DNA from: CAVQFD01 sp963724695
Lineage (GTDB): Bacteria > Acidobacteriota > Vicinamibacteria > Vicinamibacterales > CAVVIG01
Assembly: GCA_963724695.1 (NCBI GenBank)
Contig: CAVRVW010000011.1
Coordinates: forward strand, 62,001 to 126,000
Length of the DNA: 64,000 bases
Reading direction: 5' to 3'
Shown: positions 47,580 to 56,650 of the stretch, in pieces
Layout: each line of letters begins with the position of its first letter
Numbering within the stretch: the first letter of the stretch is position 1
The notes under the pieces: generated by a model
The model's input: the letters and a program-made list of their open reading frames with translations, nothing else
What the model was told of the DNA's origin: nothing
The model's database searches: none
Translations under genes and position numbers: made by a program

Positions 47580-48755
47580 ATGATTCACCCGTTCAATTCG
47601 TTGTCTGCCGCGGACACGTCACGATCACGAAAGGTGACGCTCGTCCCCCTAAATGTCCTTCTCGTTGCCGCGCTCCTCATTACACCTCTTGACAGCGTCG
47701 CGGTGTCCGGCTCGAGTGAGCTGCCGACCGTGACCTTGACCGGCGCCCCCACTCTTCGCTTTGCCGGCGACGTCGACTCGAATAGCCCCGCGGTTTGGGA
47801 GTTGGTCGAAGGCCGGCCCCTTCTTCATGTCCTCACGTCTACCGCGGGCCAACCGAGCGTCGCGTCCGGCCGGCTGCTCGCGCGGCTGGGAAACCCGACC
47901 GCCGTAGGCTTCATCAACCATCCTGGACACGGCGTCTGGATGGAAGGTGTCGTCGCGGACGAAGTAGGGACGTGGTATGGCTACTACCACAATGAGATCC
48001 CGGCGTTCATGTGCGACCAGCTTGATCGCACGCTGCCGCGCATTGGTGCCGCCCGTTCACGCGATCGCGGCCAGACGTGGGAAGACCTCGGCATCATTCT
48101 CGAGGCGCCGCGCGGTTGGCACAGCTGCAGCACGCGAAACGTTTACTTCGTCGGCGGGGTGGGCGACTTCAGCGTGATACTCGACGCGGACGCCACGGAT
48201 CTGTATGTGTTCTTCAGTCAGTACTCGGCGCCTCACCACGCGCAGGGCGTCGCGATGGCCCGGCTGCTCTGGGCCGATCGCGACGAGCCACAAGGTGCCG
48301 TGAGCGTGTGGGTGGACGGCGTCTGGCAGCCCGCCGCCTCGGAGCCGATCGATCCCGATGATCCCAGCGCCGATCGCGATTGGGCTTATCGGGCTGGCAC
48401 CTCCATCGTGCCGGTGCACTATCCCTGGCACGACACCGACTCACGGAACGACGTGTTTTGGGGACCCTCGGTGCATTGGAACTCGTACCTCGAGCAGTAC
48501 GTCATGCTGCTCAATCGGGCGAGTGACGACAACTGGCAGCAAGACGGAACGTACATCTCGTTCGCGCCGTCTCTCGAGAACCCGAGCGGCTGGTCCACAC
48601 CACAGCGGATCCTCGCCGGCGGCACGTGGTACCCGCAGGTCGTCGGCCTCGAACAGGGGCTGGGCACCGACAAAGTCGCCGCCAAGCGCGCGCGGTTGTT
48701 CATCAGTGGCACCTCGGATCACGTGATCGAGTTTCAACGCGCGGACGGCCGCTGA
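47580..48755 (+). CDS. Secreted propeller-like protein, probable glycoside-hydrolase-type fold
   Basis: 391 residues. Signal segment VTLVPLNVLLVAALLITPLD then SVAVSG. RSRDRGQTWEDLGIILEAPR is a BNR-like Asp box; GVWMEGVVADEVGTWYGYYH then NEIP, WHSCSTRNVYFVGGVGDFSV, FWGPSVHWNSYLEQYVMLLN and GGTWYPQVVG recall five-bladed propellers of the GH43/GH33/DUF4185 kind, with acidic residues at blade entries. No family is certain. It lies within the 3.9-kb tRNA-flanked segment, convergent with a kinase fragment. Confidence 0.7.
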   Translation: MIHPFNSLSAADTSRSRKVTLVPLNVLLVAALLITPLDSVAVSGSSELPTVTLTGAPTLRFAGDVDSNSPAVWELVEGRPLLHVLTSTAGQPSVASGRLLARLGNPTAVGFINHPGHGVWMEGVVADEVGTWYGYYHNEIPAFMCDQLDRTLPRIGAARSRDRGQTWEDLGIILEAPRGWHSCSTRNVYFVGGVGDFSVILDADATDLYVFFSQYSAPHHAQGVAMARLLWADRDEPQGAVSVWVDGVWQPAASEPIDPDDPSADRDWAYRAGTSIVPVHYPWHDTDSRNDVFWGPSVHWNSYLEQYVMLLNRASDDNWQQDGTYISFAPSLENPSGWSTPQRILAGGTWYPQVVGLEQGLGTDKVAAKRARLFISGTSDHVIEFQRADGR

Positions 48756-48780
48756 GCGCTCGGGGCAGAGCGGAATGGGC

Positions 48781-49320
48781 TCACTGAAATACCGGGACGT
48801 TTGACGGCAGATCGATCGTGAACACCGTGCCAGGGCCCTCGCTGCTGGACACGAAGACCCTTCCTCTGTGGCGTTCGACGATCGCTTTCACGATGGACAA
48901 CCCGAGACCGCTGCTCGTCGCGGGTGCACTGCGGGAGGGATCGACCTTGTAGAAGCGATCGAATACAAACGGGAGATGGGCGTTGGCGATACCGATGCCG
49001 GTATCACTGACGGACAGGCGCGTATGCCCCTCGATTGACTCGGCTCGGAGCTCGATGCGGCCGCCGGACGGCGTGTGGCGAAGCGCATTCGCGGTCACGT
49101 TTTGGAGGGCTTGCTCGAGTCGAAAGCGATCACCATACACAATCTCTGCGCCCGGCTCGACTTCAGTAATCAGTGTGACGCTCCTGTCGATGGCGTCTGC
49201 GGAGTGGCGGGCAGCGACTCGGCCGAATAGCCCCTCGACCGACACATCCTCCGCGTTCAACGACTCGGCGGCGTTCTCGAGCCTGGCCAAATCGAGGAGG
49301 TCACCGACAATGTGCTCGCC
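48781..49320 (-). pseudogene. Sensor histidine kinase C-terminal half, cut at the tRNA junction
   Basis: 179 residues: EHIVGDLLDLARLENAAESL, then QNVTANALRHTPSGGRIELR (N box), SVSDTGIGIANAHLPFVFDR (G1/F box) and ATSSGLGLSIVKAIVERHRG (G2). Everything upstream, including sensor, membrane segments and most of the H box, is missing: a TAA at 49321-49323 precedes the first sensible codon and the tRNA CCA end begins seven bases later. The gene was cut at the integration site. Confidence 0.8.
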
Positions 49321-49329
49321 TTACGGTGG

Positions 49330-49404
49330 TGGCTCCTCAGGCTGGATTCGAACCAGCAACCCTCCGGTTAACAGCCGGATGCTCTGCCGTTGAGCTACTG
49401 AGGA
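49330..49404 (-). tRNA. tRNA-Asn (GTT)
   Basis: 75 nt including an encoded CCA. Acceptor TCCTCAG pairs with CTGAGGA, the D-arm is GCTCAACGGCAGAGC, the anticodon stem TCCGG/CCGGA encloses the loop CTGTTAA (anticodon GTT), and the T-arm is GCTGGTTCGAATCCAGC. A complete cloverleaf, discriminator G. Its 3' half is repeated at 45454 and, diverged, at 430, marking it as an integration target. Confidence 0.95.
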
Positions 49405-49647
49405 ACGAGGTGGGTCGGGGCCCGCTGCCGGACCCCTACGGCTGCGCCGTCAGGGGACAGCCGAACGCCAATGGTACCGGAAAGCCGCCGAGACGGTCAA
49501 CGCTTCCGGTTCGGTTGCCAGGGCTGCGCAGCGGACGCGGGTGGCAGACTGCAGAACCGCTCGGGAGGCCGCCGACCTTGGACCCCTGCCCTTGGGCTTC
49601 GACCTTTCCCTTCCTGCAATTCTGCAATCCTGCCATCCTGCAATTCG
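49405..49647. repeat. Spacer with a short CTGCAATY tandem array
   Basis: At 49612-49646 units CCTGCAATT, CTGCAATC, CTGCCATC and CTGCAATT follow one another, directly after the OsmC stop. The rest of the spacer has no gene. First of many short-unit arrays right of the tRNA. Confidence 0.55.
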
Positions 49648-50088
49648 CTACGCGACCTTGGCCTCCACGGTGATCGACATCGTGCCGCGGTAGGCGTTCG
49701 ATACCGGGCAGCGGCCTTCGGCTTCCTTCGCGATCTCGGCAAACTGTGCCGCGTCCGCGCCTTTCAACCCGTACGCCGTCACGGTCAGCGCCGAGGACAC
49801 AATCTTGATGCCGGCGTCGCCTTTGTCCGCGGTGATGGTGGCAGTGACGAGCGTGCGATCAGCCGACGCGCTCTTCCGGCCCAGCGTGCCGTTCAGCGCC
49901 ATCGCGTAGCAGGCCGCATGCGCCGCCGCCATCAGCTCCTCAGGGCTCGTCTTCCCCGCCGGTTCCCCGATGCGCGAGGGAAACGTCACCGGCAGCGAAA
50001 ACGCCCCGGTCCCGGCCTTCGCCTCCCCCTTGCCCTCCATCACCGACCCCTGCCAATCCACGCTCACATGCCGCTCAAACGTCGCCAT
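49648..50088 (-). CDS. osmC: OsmC-family peroxiredoxin
   Basis: 146 residues. SVDWQGSVMEGKGEAKAGTG, then TSPEELMAAAHAACYAMALN with the peroxidatic Cys and GRCPVSNAYRGTMSITVEA with the second Cys. This is the OsmC subgroup that reduces organic hydroperoxides with two conserved cysteines. Typical length. Single gene. Confidence 0.92.
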   Translation of the reverse strand: MATFERHVSVDWQGSVMEGKGEAKAGTGAFSLPVTFPSRIGEPAGKTSPEELMAAAHAACYAMALNGTLGRKSASADRTLVTATITADKGDAGIKIVSSALTVTAYGLKGADAAQFAEIAKEAEGRCPVSNAYRGTMSITVEAKVA

Positions 50089-50100
50089 CGCTCCTCCATT

Positions 50101-50146
50101 CGCGTTTCAATTTGCATTCAGCAATTTGCATTCTGCAATTTACGAT
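50101..50146. repeat. Short AT-rich array (AATTTGCATTC units)
   Basis: CAATTTGCATTCAGC, AATTTGCATTCTGC, AATTTACGATTTACC: a degenerate ~14-bp tandem array filling the gap between OsmC and the DUF4203-like gene, and running up to the latter's stop codon. Confidence 0.6.
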
Positions 50147-50755
50147 TTACCATCGCTTCTTCCCCGTGACGCGCATCTGCACCGCGGTCCCGAGAATCCC
50201 CACCGCCACCCACGCCACCGGGACCCAGCGCTGTCCTGGCGCAGGCGAGAGCGGATACAACACCCACGCCGCGCCCTCGACCGCCGCGGCCTCCACGGCC
50301 TGGCTCGCCGCGAGCGCCACGGCGCCCACCACCACCGTCCACGCGCCCCCGAACGCCGTGCCCACGATGATCACGTAGCGCTGCAGCACCATCGCCGTGA
50401 GCGCGCCGGCGACCGACACGAGGATGACGGCCACCGCCGGCGGATCGCCTGAATACAGCTGGCTCCACACCAGGTGCGCCAGGAGCGCGCCGAGCCCGGC
50501 GCCCACGAGCGCCACGCCCACGAACCACGCCAGCACCAGGATCACCGCCCCGGCGAGGCCGCCAGCCAGCGCTGCCCCGACCATGCCAGGCGTGCTCGCC
50601 GTTCCGGCAACCGAGCTCGCAATCATCGCGCCCAGCAGGAACCCGTAGATGCCGAGGACCACCCGGAACAAGCGGTAGCCGGCAAAGCAGGCGAGCGCCC
50701 CGCCGAGCACCAGCGCCACGGCCGCCGGCACCTCGTACGCCGTCGGCAGCATCAC
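50147..50755 (-). CDS. DUF4203/TMEM198-like membrane protein
   Basis: 202 residues, about seven short helices: VPAAVALVLGGALACFAGYR, LFRVVLGIYGFLLGAMIASS, GAALAGGLAGAVILVLAWFV, VALVGAGLGALLAHLVWS and others. The FAGYRLFRVVLGIYGFLLG motif is the TM7S3/TMEM198 signature. Cellular role unknown. Four bases upstream of the recR stop, so probably in the recR transcript. Confidence 0.75.
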   Translation of the reverse strand: MMLPTAYEVPAAVALVLGGALACFAGYRLFRVVLGIYGFLLGAMIASSVAGTASTPGMVGAALAGGLAGAVILVLAWFVGVALVGAGLGALLAHLVWSQLYSGDPPAVAVILVSVAGALTAMVLQRYVIIVGTAFGGAWTVVVGAVALAASQAVEAAAVEGAAWVLYPLSPAPGQRWVPVAWVAVGILGTAVQMRVTGKKRW

Positions 50756-50759
50756 GCCG

Positions 50760-51362
50760 TCATACCTCCCGCCGGCCCTCCATCGCCTTGTGCATCGTCA
50801 CTTCGTCGGCGTACTCGAGGTCGCTGCCGACCGGCACGCCCATCGCGATGCGCGTCACCCTGACGCCGAGCGGCTTCAGCAGCCGGGCCAGGTAGATGGC
50901 CGTCGCCTCGCCGTCCACCGTAGGATTGGTCGCCAGGATGACTTCGGCCACGGCGCCGTCGGCCAGCCGCGTGAGCAGGCTCTTGATGCGCAGATCATCC
51001 GGCCCCACGCCCTGGAGGGGCGAGAGCACGCCCATCAGCACGTGGTACATGCCCTTGAAGTCGCGCGACCTCTCGATGGACGCGATGTTCTGCGGCTCCT
51101 CGACGACGCAGATGATGCTGCGATCGCGGGCGTCGTTCCGGCAATACGCGCAAGGGTCCGCGTCGGTGATGTTGCTGCAGATCGAGCAGTAGGTGACCCG
51201 CTCCTTGACCTCGCGCACCGCATCCGCAAGCCGATCCGCCTGCTCGCGCGGCGCCCGCAGGATGTGAAACGCCAGCCGCTGCGCGCTCTTCTGCCCGATG
51301 CCGGGCAGGCGCTGCAGCTCCTCGACGAGGCGTTGAAGGGATTCGGGGAGTGAGGAGGACAT
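50760..51362 (-). CDS. recR: Recombination protein RecR
   Basis: 200 residues. Helix-hairpin-helix LQRLPGIGQKSAQRLAFHIL, C4 zinc finger CSICSNITDADPCAYC, Toprim domain ICVVEEPQNIASIER and YHVLMGVLSPLQGVGPDDLR, Walker-like tail GVPVGSDLEYADEVTMHKAM. Works with RecF/RecO in loading RecA at gaps. Normal length. Order recR-ybaB-dnaX on one strand is the widely conserved one. Confidence 0.97.
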   Translation of the reverse strand: MSSSLPESLQRLVEELQRLPGIGQKSAQRLAFHILRAPREQADRLADAVREVKERVTYCSICSNITDADPCAYCRNDARDRSIICVVEEPQNIASIERSRDFKGMYHVLMGVLSPLQGVGPDDLRIKSLLTRLADGAVAEVILATNPTVDGEATAIYLARLLKPLGVRVTRIAMGVPVGSDLEYADEVTMHKAMEGRREV

Positions 51363-51376
51363 CAGCAGCGATCAGC

Positions 51377-51490
51377 GCAATTCACAATTTACAATGCAAA
51401 ATTTACAATGCGTGGTCACGGCTGCTTCGCTACGAGGGTCTGAACAGGACACGAATTGTAAATTGTAAATTGTGAATCGTAAATTGTGCG
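51377..51490. repeat. Inverted pair of AATTTACAATG arrays
   Basis: Left arm 51377-51411 (AATTCACAATTTACAATGC and so on), right arm 51450-51490 (ACGAATTGTAAATTGTAAAT and so on) in reverse complement, loop of ~40 bp. Fills the recR-ybaB gap. Confidence 0.7.
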
Positions 51491-51494
51491 CTCT

Positions 51495-51794
51495 CTACGA
51501 GAGCCCCGGTATCTTGAGCCCGCCCATCATCCCGCTCATCGACTGCGACAGATGCTCGTCGGCCTTGCGGTGGGCGTCGTTGACAGCCGCCAGGATCAGG
51601 TCCTCGAGCATCCCGACGTCTTCCTTCGACACGACCTCGGGATCGATCTTCAGCGACTGCAGCTGCTTGGCGCCGTTGACGACGACGGTGACCATGCCGC
51701 CGCCGGCGGTGGCTTCGATGCGCAAGTCGGCCATCTGTTTCTGCATGCGCGCCTGCATCTGCTGCGCCTGCTGCATCATTTTCTGAAAGTCCAT
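51495..51794 (-). CDS. ybaB: YbaB/EbfC-family nucleoid-associated protein
   Basis: 99 residues: MDFQKMMQQAQQMQARMQKQ, then GGGMVTVVVNGAKQLQSLKI and LEDLILAAVNDAHRKADEHL. Full-length small DNA-binding dimer. Between dnaX and recR as usual. Confidence 0.96.
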   Translation of the reverse strand: MDFQKMMQQAQQMQARMQKQMADLRIEATAGGGMVTVVVNGAKQLQSLKIDPEVVSKEDVGMLEDLILAAVNDAHRKADEHLSQSMSGMMGGLKIPGLS

Positions 51795-51895
51795 ACAAGG
51801 GCTCCGGGCTTCGGGCTTCGGGCTTCGGGGGCTCCAGGCTTAGGGCTCACGGCTCCAGGCTTAGGCCTCAAGGCTCACAGCTGACGGCTTAGGGC
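51795..51895. repeat. GC-rich short-unit array (GGGCTTC / GGCTTAGGGCTC units)
   Basis: GGGCTTCGGGCTTCGGGCTT then CCAGGCTTAGGGCTCACGGC and so on: degenerate 7-10-bp units filling the dnaX-ybaB gap and reaching into the last codons of dnaX. Confidence 0.7.
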
Positions 51896-53587
51896 TCAGG
51901 GCTTACGGCTCTGGGTCTCTGGTTCCATTTCCTCGACGTCCCGGATTTCGGCCGGGAAGACTTCGAGCAGGGCCTTCACGCCGGCGTCGGCCATCGCCTG
52001 CTCGCGGAGCAGGGCTTTGCGATCGGTCGCCGCGTTCTGGGCCGCCGGCCCGGCCGCAGGCGGGCCGTCGGCCTGGACGCTCGCGACGGTCACTTTCCTG
52101 CCGCCCACCTGCTGCGCCAGACCCTCGAGCCAGGTCCTCTGCAGCTCGAACATGTCCTTCAAGGCCCGCTGCGCCGCCGAGAAGGTGAAGACGACGCGCT
52201 CCGAGGTCACGTCGACGCTTTGGGCTTGTGCGACCACGGTGTTGTAGAAGGCGCTCTTCGCCTTTCGGATCTCGGCCAACAGCGAGTCCCTCGACAATCC
52301 TGGGGACTCGGACTGGGGAACAGGGATCGGGGATCGGGGATCGGCGGGGATCAGGGAACGGGGAACGGGGACTGCCGATGCGAGCTTCGGAGACGCGGCC
52401 GCCGGTGTCCTCGAAGGAACCGCAGGCCTCGGCGCCGGAGCGCCTCCACCCGAAGAAGGCACGCCGGCGATCAAGTCCTCGATCGACACCAGCTTGCGCA
52501 GGTAGATCCACCGGAGCAGCGCCATCTCGAGGTGGTAGCGCGGCTGCGCCGCCCCGCGGATGTCGCTTTCCGCCCGCGTCAGCAGATCGAATGCCCGGAG
52601 CAGATCCTCGCGCGAGAGGCGGCCGGCCAGTGCCAGCAACCGTTCACGATCCCCTTCGCCCGCGATTTCTGGATCGCTCGCTCTCGCGGGATCAACCGAC
52701 AAGACCAGCAGGTCGCGTACGACACGCGCCAGCTCCCGGCAGACCAGACGGAGGTCGTACCCCATCTCGACCGCCCGCGCCGCCGTGTGGAACGCCGCCG
52801 TCGCGTCCTCGGCAACGACGGCCTCCACCGCCTCGATGAGCAGATCCCGGCCCACCAGGCCAAGCACCGTCGACACATCGTCCGGCCCGATGGTGGTGCC
52901 GGTGAACGCAATCACCTGATCCAGCTTGCTCTGCCCGTCCCGCATGCTGCCGTCCGCATCGCGTGCGATGAGCATCAGCGAGTCGTCGCTCGCGGCAATG
53001 CCCTCGGCATCGACGATGCGGCGGAGCTGGTCGGCGATGGCCTTCGACCCGATCGTCCGGAACTCGTAGACCTGCGACCGCGACAGCACGGTCTCCGGAA
53101 TCTTCTCGAGCACGGTCGTCGCCATCATGAAAATCACGTGCGGCGGCGGCTCCTCGATCGACTTGAGCAGCGCGTTGAACGACGGAATAGAGAGCTGGTG
53201 CACCTCGTCGATGATGAACACCTTGTAGCGGTCCCGTACCGGCATGATGCCGAGGCCCGAGATGATCACCTCGCGGACGTTGTCGATGCCAGTGTGGGTG
53301 GCGGCGTCGATCTCGAGGACGTCGATGTCGCGGCCCTGGGCAATCTCGACGCACGCGTCGCACACACCGCAGGGGTCAGCCGTCGGGCCGTTCGCGCAGT
53401 TGAGCGCGCGCGCCAGGATCCTGGCCGTCGTGGTCTTGCCGACGCCGCGCGGTCCGGCGAACACGAACGCCTGGGCAAGCCGGCCGCTCGCCAGCGCGTT
53501 GCGCAGTGTGCGCGTCACCCCCTGCTGCCCGACGACTTCGTCGAACGTCTGGGGCCGCCACTTACGCGCGATCACCTGATAGGCCAT
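51896..53587 (-). CDS. dnaX: DNA polymerase III subunit gamma/tau
   Basis: 563 residues from the ATG giving MAYQVIARKWRPQTFDEVVG. Walker A GPRGVGKTTTARILARAL, zinc module CANGPTADPCGVCDACVEIA, Walker B FIIDEVHQLSIPSFNALLKS, sensor ATTVLEKIPETVLSRSQVYE, clamp-loader lid and the domain III helices (ALLRWIYLRKLVSIEDL). A proline-rich linker at ~400-440 contains SLIPADPRSPIPVPQSESPG, encoded by a GGGGATC-type simple repeat (52312-52372). No obvious A-rich slippery site for making gamma. SRP RNA lies directly upstream. Confidence 0.96.
   Translation of the reverse strand: MAYQVIARKWRPQTFDEVVGQQGVTRTLRNALASGRLAQAFVFAGPRGVGKTTTARILARALNCANGPTADPCGVCDACVEIAQGRDIDVLEIDAATHTGIDNVREVIISGLGIMPVRDRYKVFIIDEVHQLSIPSFNALLKSIEEPPPHVIFMMATTVLEKIPETVLSRSQVYEFRTIGSKAIADQLRRIVDAEGIAASDDSLMLIARDADGSMRDGQSKLDQVIAFTGTTIGPDDVSTVLGLVGRDLLIEAVEAVVAEDATAAFHTAARAVEMGYDLRLVCRELARVVRDLLVLSVDPARASDPEIAGEGDRERLLALAGRLSREDLLRAFDLLTRAESDIRGAAQPRYHLEMALLRWIYLRKLVSIEDLIAGVPSSGGGAPAPRPAVPSRTPAAASPKLASAVPVPRSLIPADPRSPIPVPQSESPGLSRDSLLAEIRKAKSAFYNTVVAQAQSVDVTSERVVFTFSAAQRALKDMFELQRTWLEGLAQQVGGRKVTVASVQADGPPAAGPAAQNAATDRKALLREQAMADAGVKALLEVFPAEIRDVEEMEPETQSRKP
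52312..52372. repeat. GGGGATCGG / GGGAACGG array inside dnaX
   Basis: Short units (GGGGATCGGGGATCGG, GGGAACGGGGAACGGGG) stay in frame and encode part of the gamma/tau linker (PRSLIPADPRSPIPVPQ on the minus strand). Same style as the intergenic arrays nearby. Confidence 0.65.
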
Positions 53588-53588
53588 C

Positions 53589-53632
53589 GAAAAATGCTGA
53601 ATGCTGATTGCTAAATGCTGATTGCGATTGCT
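53589..53632. repeat. AATGCTGATTGCT array
   Basis: AATGCTG, AATGCTGATTGCT, AAATGCTGATTGCGATTGCT: a short degenerate array between dnaX and the SRP RNA. Confidence 0.55.
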
Positions 53633-53659
53633 TCCTGCGCTGGCGCGGTTTGCGAACTG

Positions 53660-53769
53660 AACCGCGGCCCGGAGGGCCTGCGGCACATGTCAGTATCTAC
53701 TTAGCGCTGCTGCCTTCCGGCCCTGACGCGGTTCGTAGGCTGAAATTGCACAGGTTCCGGACCGCGGTG
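53660..53769 (-). ncRNA. ffs: Signal recognition particle RNA (small bacterial type)
   Basis: The minus strand holds GCGTCAGGGCCGGAAGGCAG then CAGCGC, the universally conserved SRP helix 8 tetraloop region (GTCAGG-CCGGAAGG-AGCAG). The ends pair: CCGCGGTCCGGAACCTG at the 5' side with CAGGCCCTCCGGGCCGCGG at the 3' side. About 110 nt. Location directly upstream of dnaX is common. Ends are approximate. Confidence 0.9.
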
Positions 53770-53791
53770 CAATTCGCAAACCTCAATTCTA

Positions 53792-54583
53792 TTACACGGG
53801 CACGCGTGTCGCGAGGAGCAGGTATTTGGCGAGCACTTCTCCCACCACCACCGTGAAGAAGTCGACGTAGAGAATCCCGGTGGCCGACTGGGTCGACCGG
53901 ATCTTCGCGGTCTCCCAGGTCAGGTAGGAAAGAAGCGCCGGACCGAAGAGCCCGAACAGCACCCGCTGCCAGAAGAAGATGCCCTCGACCGACGTGATAT
54001 AGCGGCTGAAGCTCGGTCCCAGCCCCGGCTGCCACGTGAGGATGGCGACCGCCACGGCCGCCACGACCACGGCGATTCTGATCACCATCGACACGATATG
54101 CAGCTTGACGATGGACTGGAGATAGGAGACCTGCATCGAGGGAATCACCAGGTACCAGTGGCCCAGGATCATCGCCGTGCACGCTCCGCCCAGGAACGCA
54201 GCCGAGCTGAGGAAGCTGGCGACGGTCAACACCTGCGTGGACAGGGACCAGCCGGCCGAGACGGCGGCCGCTTGGGCGAACAACGTCACGAGACCAGCCG
54301 CCGACGCGGTGGCCAGGATCGCCGGCCGGATGGAGGCGAGCGCACGGCCAATGGTCGCCCAATAGAGCACGATGGCCGCTTCGGCCACCGCCAGCGCCGC
54401 CAATCCCACCCGTGCGGCCGCCGTCGGGTCGGCCGTTGGCCTGAACGCGAACGCGACGGCAATCAGAATGGCCGCGAGGCCGGCGTTGAAGCGGAAGAAC
54501 TTCACGCCCGCGTCCTTGGCGACGAACGCGAGCGTGAAGACGATGCCGAGCCCGAGGTGCGACAGGAACAAGAACAGAATCAC
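53792..54583 (-). CDS. Eight-helix membrane protein (hypothetical)
   Basis: About 263 residues. Helices include ILFLFLSHLGLGIVFTLAFV, FNAGLAAILIAVAFAF, VGLAALAVAEAAIVLYWATI, ASFLSSAAFLGGACTAMILG, HWYLVIPSMQVSYLQSIVKL and VLFGLFGPALLSYLTW. SHLGLG, GHWYLVIP and conserved His/Tyr recall heme- or quinone-binding membrane proteins, but no family is certain. I place the start at the GTG before ILFLFLSH, since the codons upstream (GSGGTSGSG) come from the tandem array. Confidence 0.65.
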   Translation of the reverse strand: MILFLFLSHLGLGIVFTLAFVAKDAGVKFFRFNAGLAAILIAVAFAFRPTADPTAAARVGLAALAVAEAAIVLYWATIGRALASIRPAILATASAAGLVTLFAQAAAVSAGWSLSTQVLTVASFLSSAAFLGGACTAMILGHWYLVIPSMQVSYLQSIVKLHIVSMVIRIAVVVAAVAVAILTWQPGLGPSFSRYITSVEGIFFWQRVLFGLFGPALLSYLTWETAKIRSTQSATGILYVDFFTVVVGEVLAKYLLLATRVPV

Positions 54584-54589
54584 ACCCGA

Positions 54590-54689
54590 CCCACTCGTCC
54601 CTCCCGACCCAGCCACCGCCGTCCCGACACCTGACCTACCTGACCTTCCCGACCCACCCGACCTTCCCGACCTACCCGACCCACCCGAC

Positions 54690-54693
<4 letters not shown>
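54590..54693. repeat. CCCGACCCA-type tandem array
   Basis: Units CCCGACCCA, CCTGACCTA, CCCGACCTT and similar (9-10 bp) fill the gap between the membrane protein and the superoxide dismutase, reaching the latter's stop codon. Confidence 0.7.
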
Positions 54694-55289
<596 letters not shown>

Positions 55290-55371
55290 CGGTGTTCCTC
55301 CTATGTCGAGCTGGTCAACTGCAGAACCTGAGGATCGTACTTCGGGACGGGAAATGGAGCAACCGCGAGAG

Positions 55372-56557
55372 TCAGTGGATGGTGAGCATCCGATCCAGCG
55401 CGACCTTGGTCCAGTGCTTCTGGGCGTCCGGCACGACGATGCGGTTGTGCACCTGGCCTTCGACGAGCCCCTCGAGAATCCAGAGCAAGTGGTTGGGCGA
55501 CACGCGGAACATCGTCGAGCAGAGGCAGCCGAACTGGTCGAGCGAGAGGACCGTGCGGCTCGGGGCCAGCTCGCTGGCGAGTCGATTGACGAGGTGAACC
55601 TCGGTGCCGACGGCCCAGATGGATCCGGGCGGGCCCGAACGGACCTGGTTGATGATGTACTCGGTCGAGCCGGAGTCGTCGGCCGCCTGCACGACATCCC
55701 AGGGGACTTCGGGATGCACGATCACGCGCACACCCGGATGCTGGGCGCGGATCTGCTCGAATCTGACGGACCGTGAATCGGGCGTGGACGGAGCAATGCC
55801 CCTTCCAGAGGATGATGCGCGCGCCCCTGGCCGCCTCGGCGTCGACGCCGCCCCAGGGTTCGTTGGGATCCCACAGCACCATCTCGTCGAGCGGCACGCC
55901 CATCTTGTAGGCGGTGTTCCGGCCCAGATGCTGATCGGGGAGGAAGAGCACACGCCGCCCGCGCTCCCAGGCCCAGCGCAGCGTCGCCGCCGCGTTCGAC
56001 GAGGTGCAGACGACGCCACCGTGCTCGCCGCAGAAGGCTTTGATGCCCGCGGACGAATTGATGTACGTGACAGGAATGACCGATGCCTTGGGCCCGGCTG
56101 CGTCGGGAGGGTCCGCTGGACCCGCCGGGGACTCACCGATGACGCCCATCTGCTGCAGATCCGACCAGCACATCAGAAGCTGATCGGGCTCCGCCATGTC
56201 GGACATGGAGCATCCGGCGGCGAGATCGGGCAGGATCACCTGCTGATGCGGCGCGCTCAGCACGTCCGCGCTTTCGGCCATGAAGTGCACGCCGCAGAAC
56301 ACGATGAACTCCGCGTCGGGGTGCTTGCTCACCTGCCCGGCGAGCTTGTAGGAGTCGCCGGTGTAGTCGGCGAACTTGATCACCTCGTCGCGCTGATAGT
56401 GGTGGCCCAGGATGACGAGCCGTCGGCCGAGCGCCGCACGGGCCGCAGCGATGCGCGCATCCATCTCCTCGTCCGACAGCCCGACGTACTTCTCGGGCAG
56501 CGGCTGACGTTCGGCGATGTTCGCCTTCTCGTAGGCGGTCAGGAGCGGAATCTGCAT
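55372..56557 (-). CDS. nadA: Quinolinate synthase NadA, frameshifted
   Basis: The 5' frame has LVILGHHYQRDEVIKFADYT, FCGVHFMAESADVLSAPHQQ (first cluster Cys), VCTSSNAAATLRWA (second Cys) and FLPDQHLGRNTAYKMG, ending in good sequence at GHCSVHARFTVRQI. The next frame continues FEQIRAQHPGVRVIVHPEVP, STEYIINQV and GCLCSTMFRVSPNHLLW (third Cys) to the stop at 55372. The shift is at ~55765-55775. Together ~394 residues, the normal size, with all three [4Fe-4S] cysteines. NAD synthesis is essential unless salvaged, so an assembly indel is a strong alternative to real inactivation. Confidence 0.85.
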
Positions 56558-56573
56558 CACAACCATTTTCTCA

Positions 56574-56650
56574 TCTGGTCATTTGGTTATTTGGTCATTT
56601 TCCCGTTCCAGCCACCAAATGACCAAATGACCAAATGACTAACTGACCAG
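56574..56650. repeat. Inverted ATTTGGTC arrays between nadA and mqnE
   Basis: Left arm CTGGTCATTTGGTTATTTGG and so on (56575-56600), right arm CCAAATGACCAAATGACCAA and so on (56612-56650), loop ~11 bp. The mqnE stop codon lies in the right arm. Could form a strong hairpin between the genes. Confidence 0.75.
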
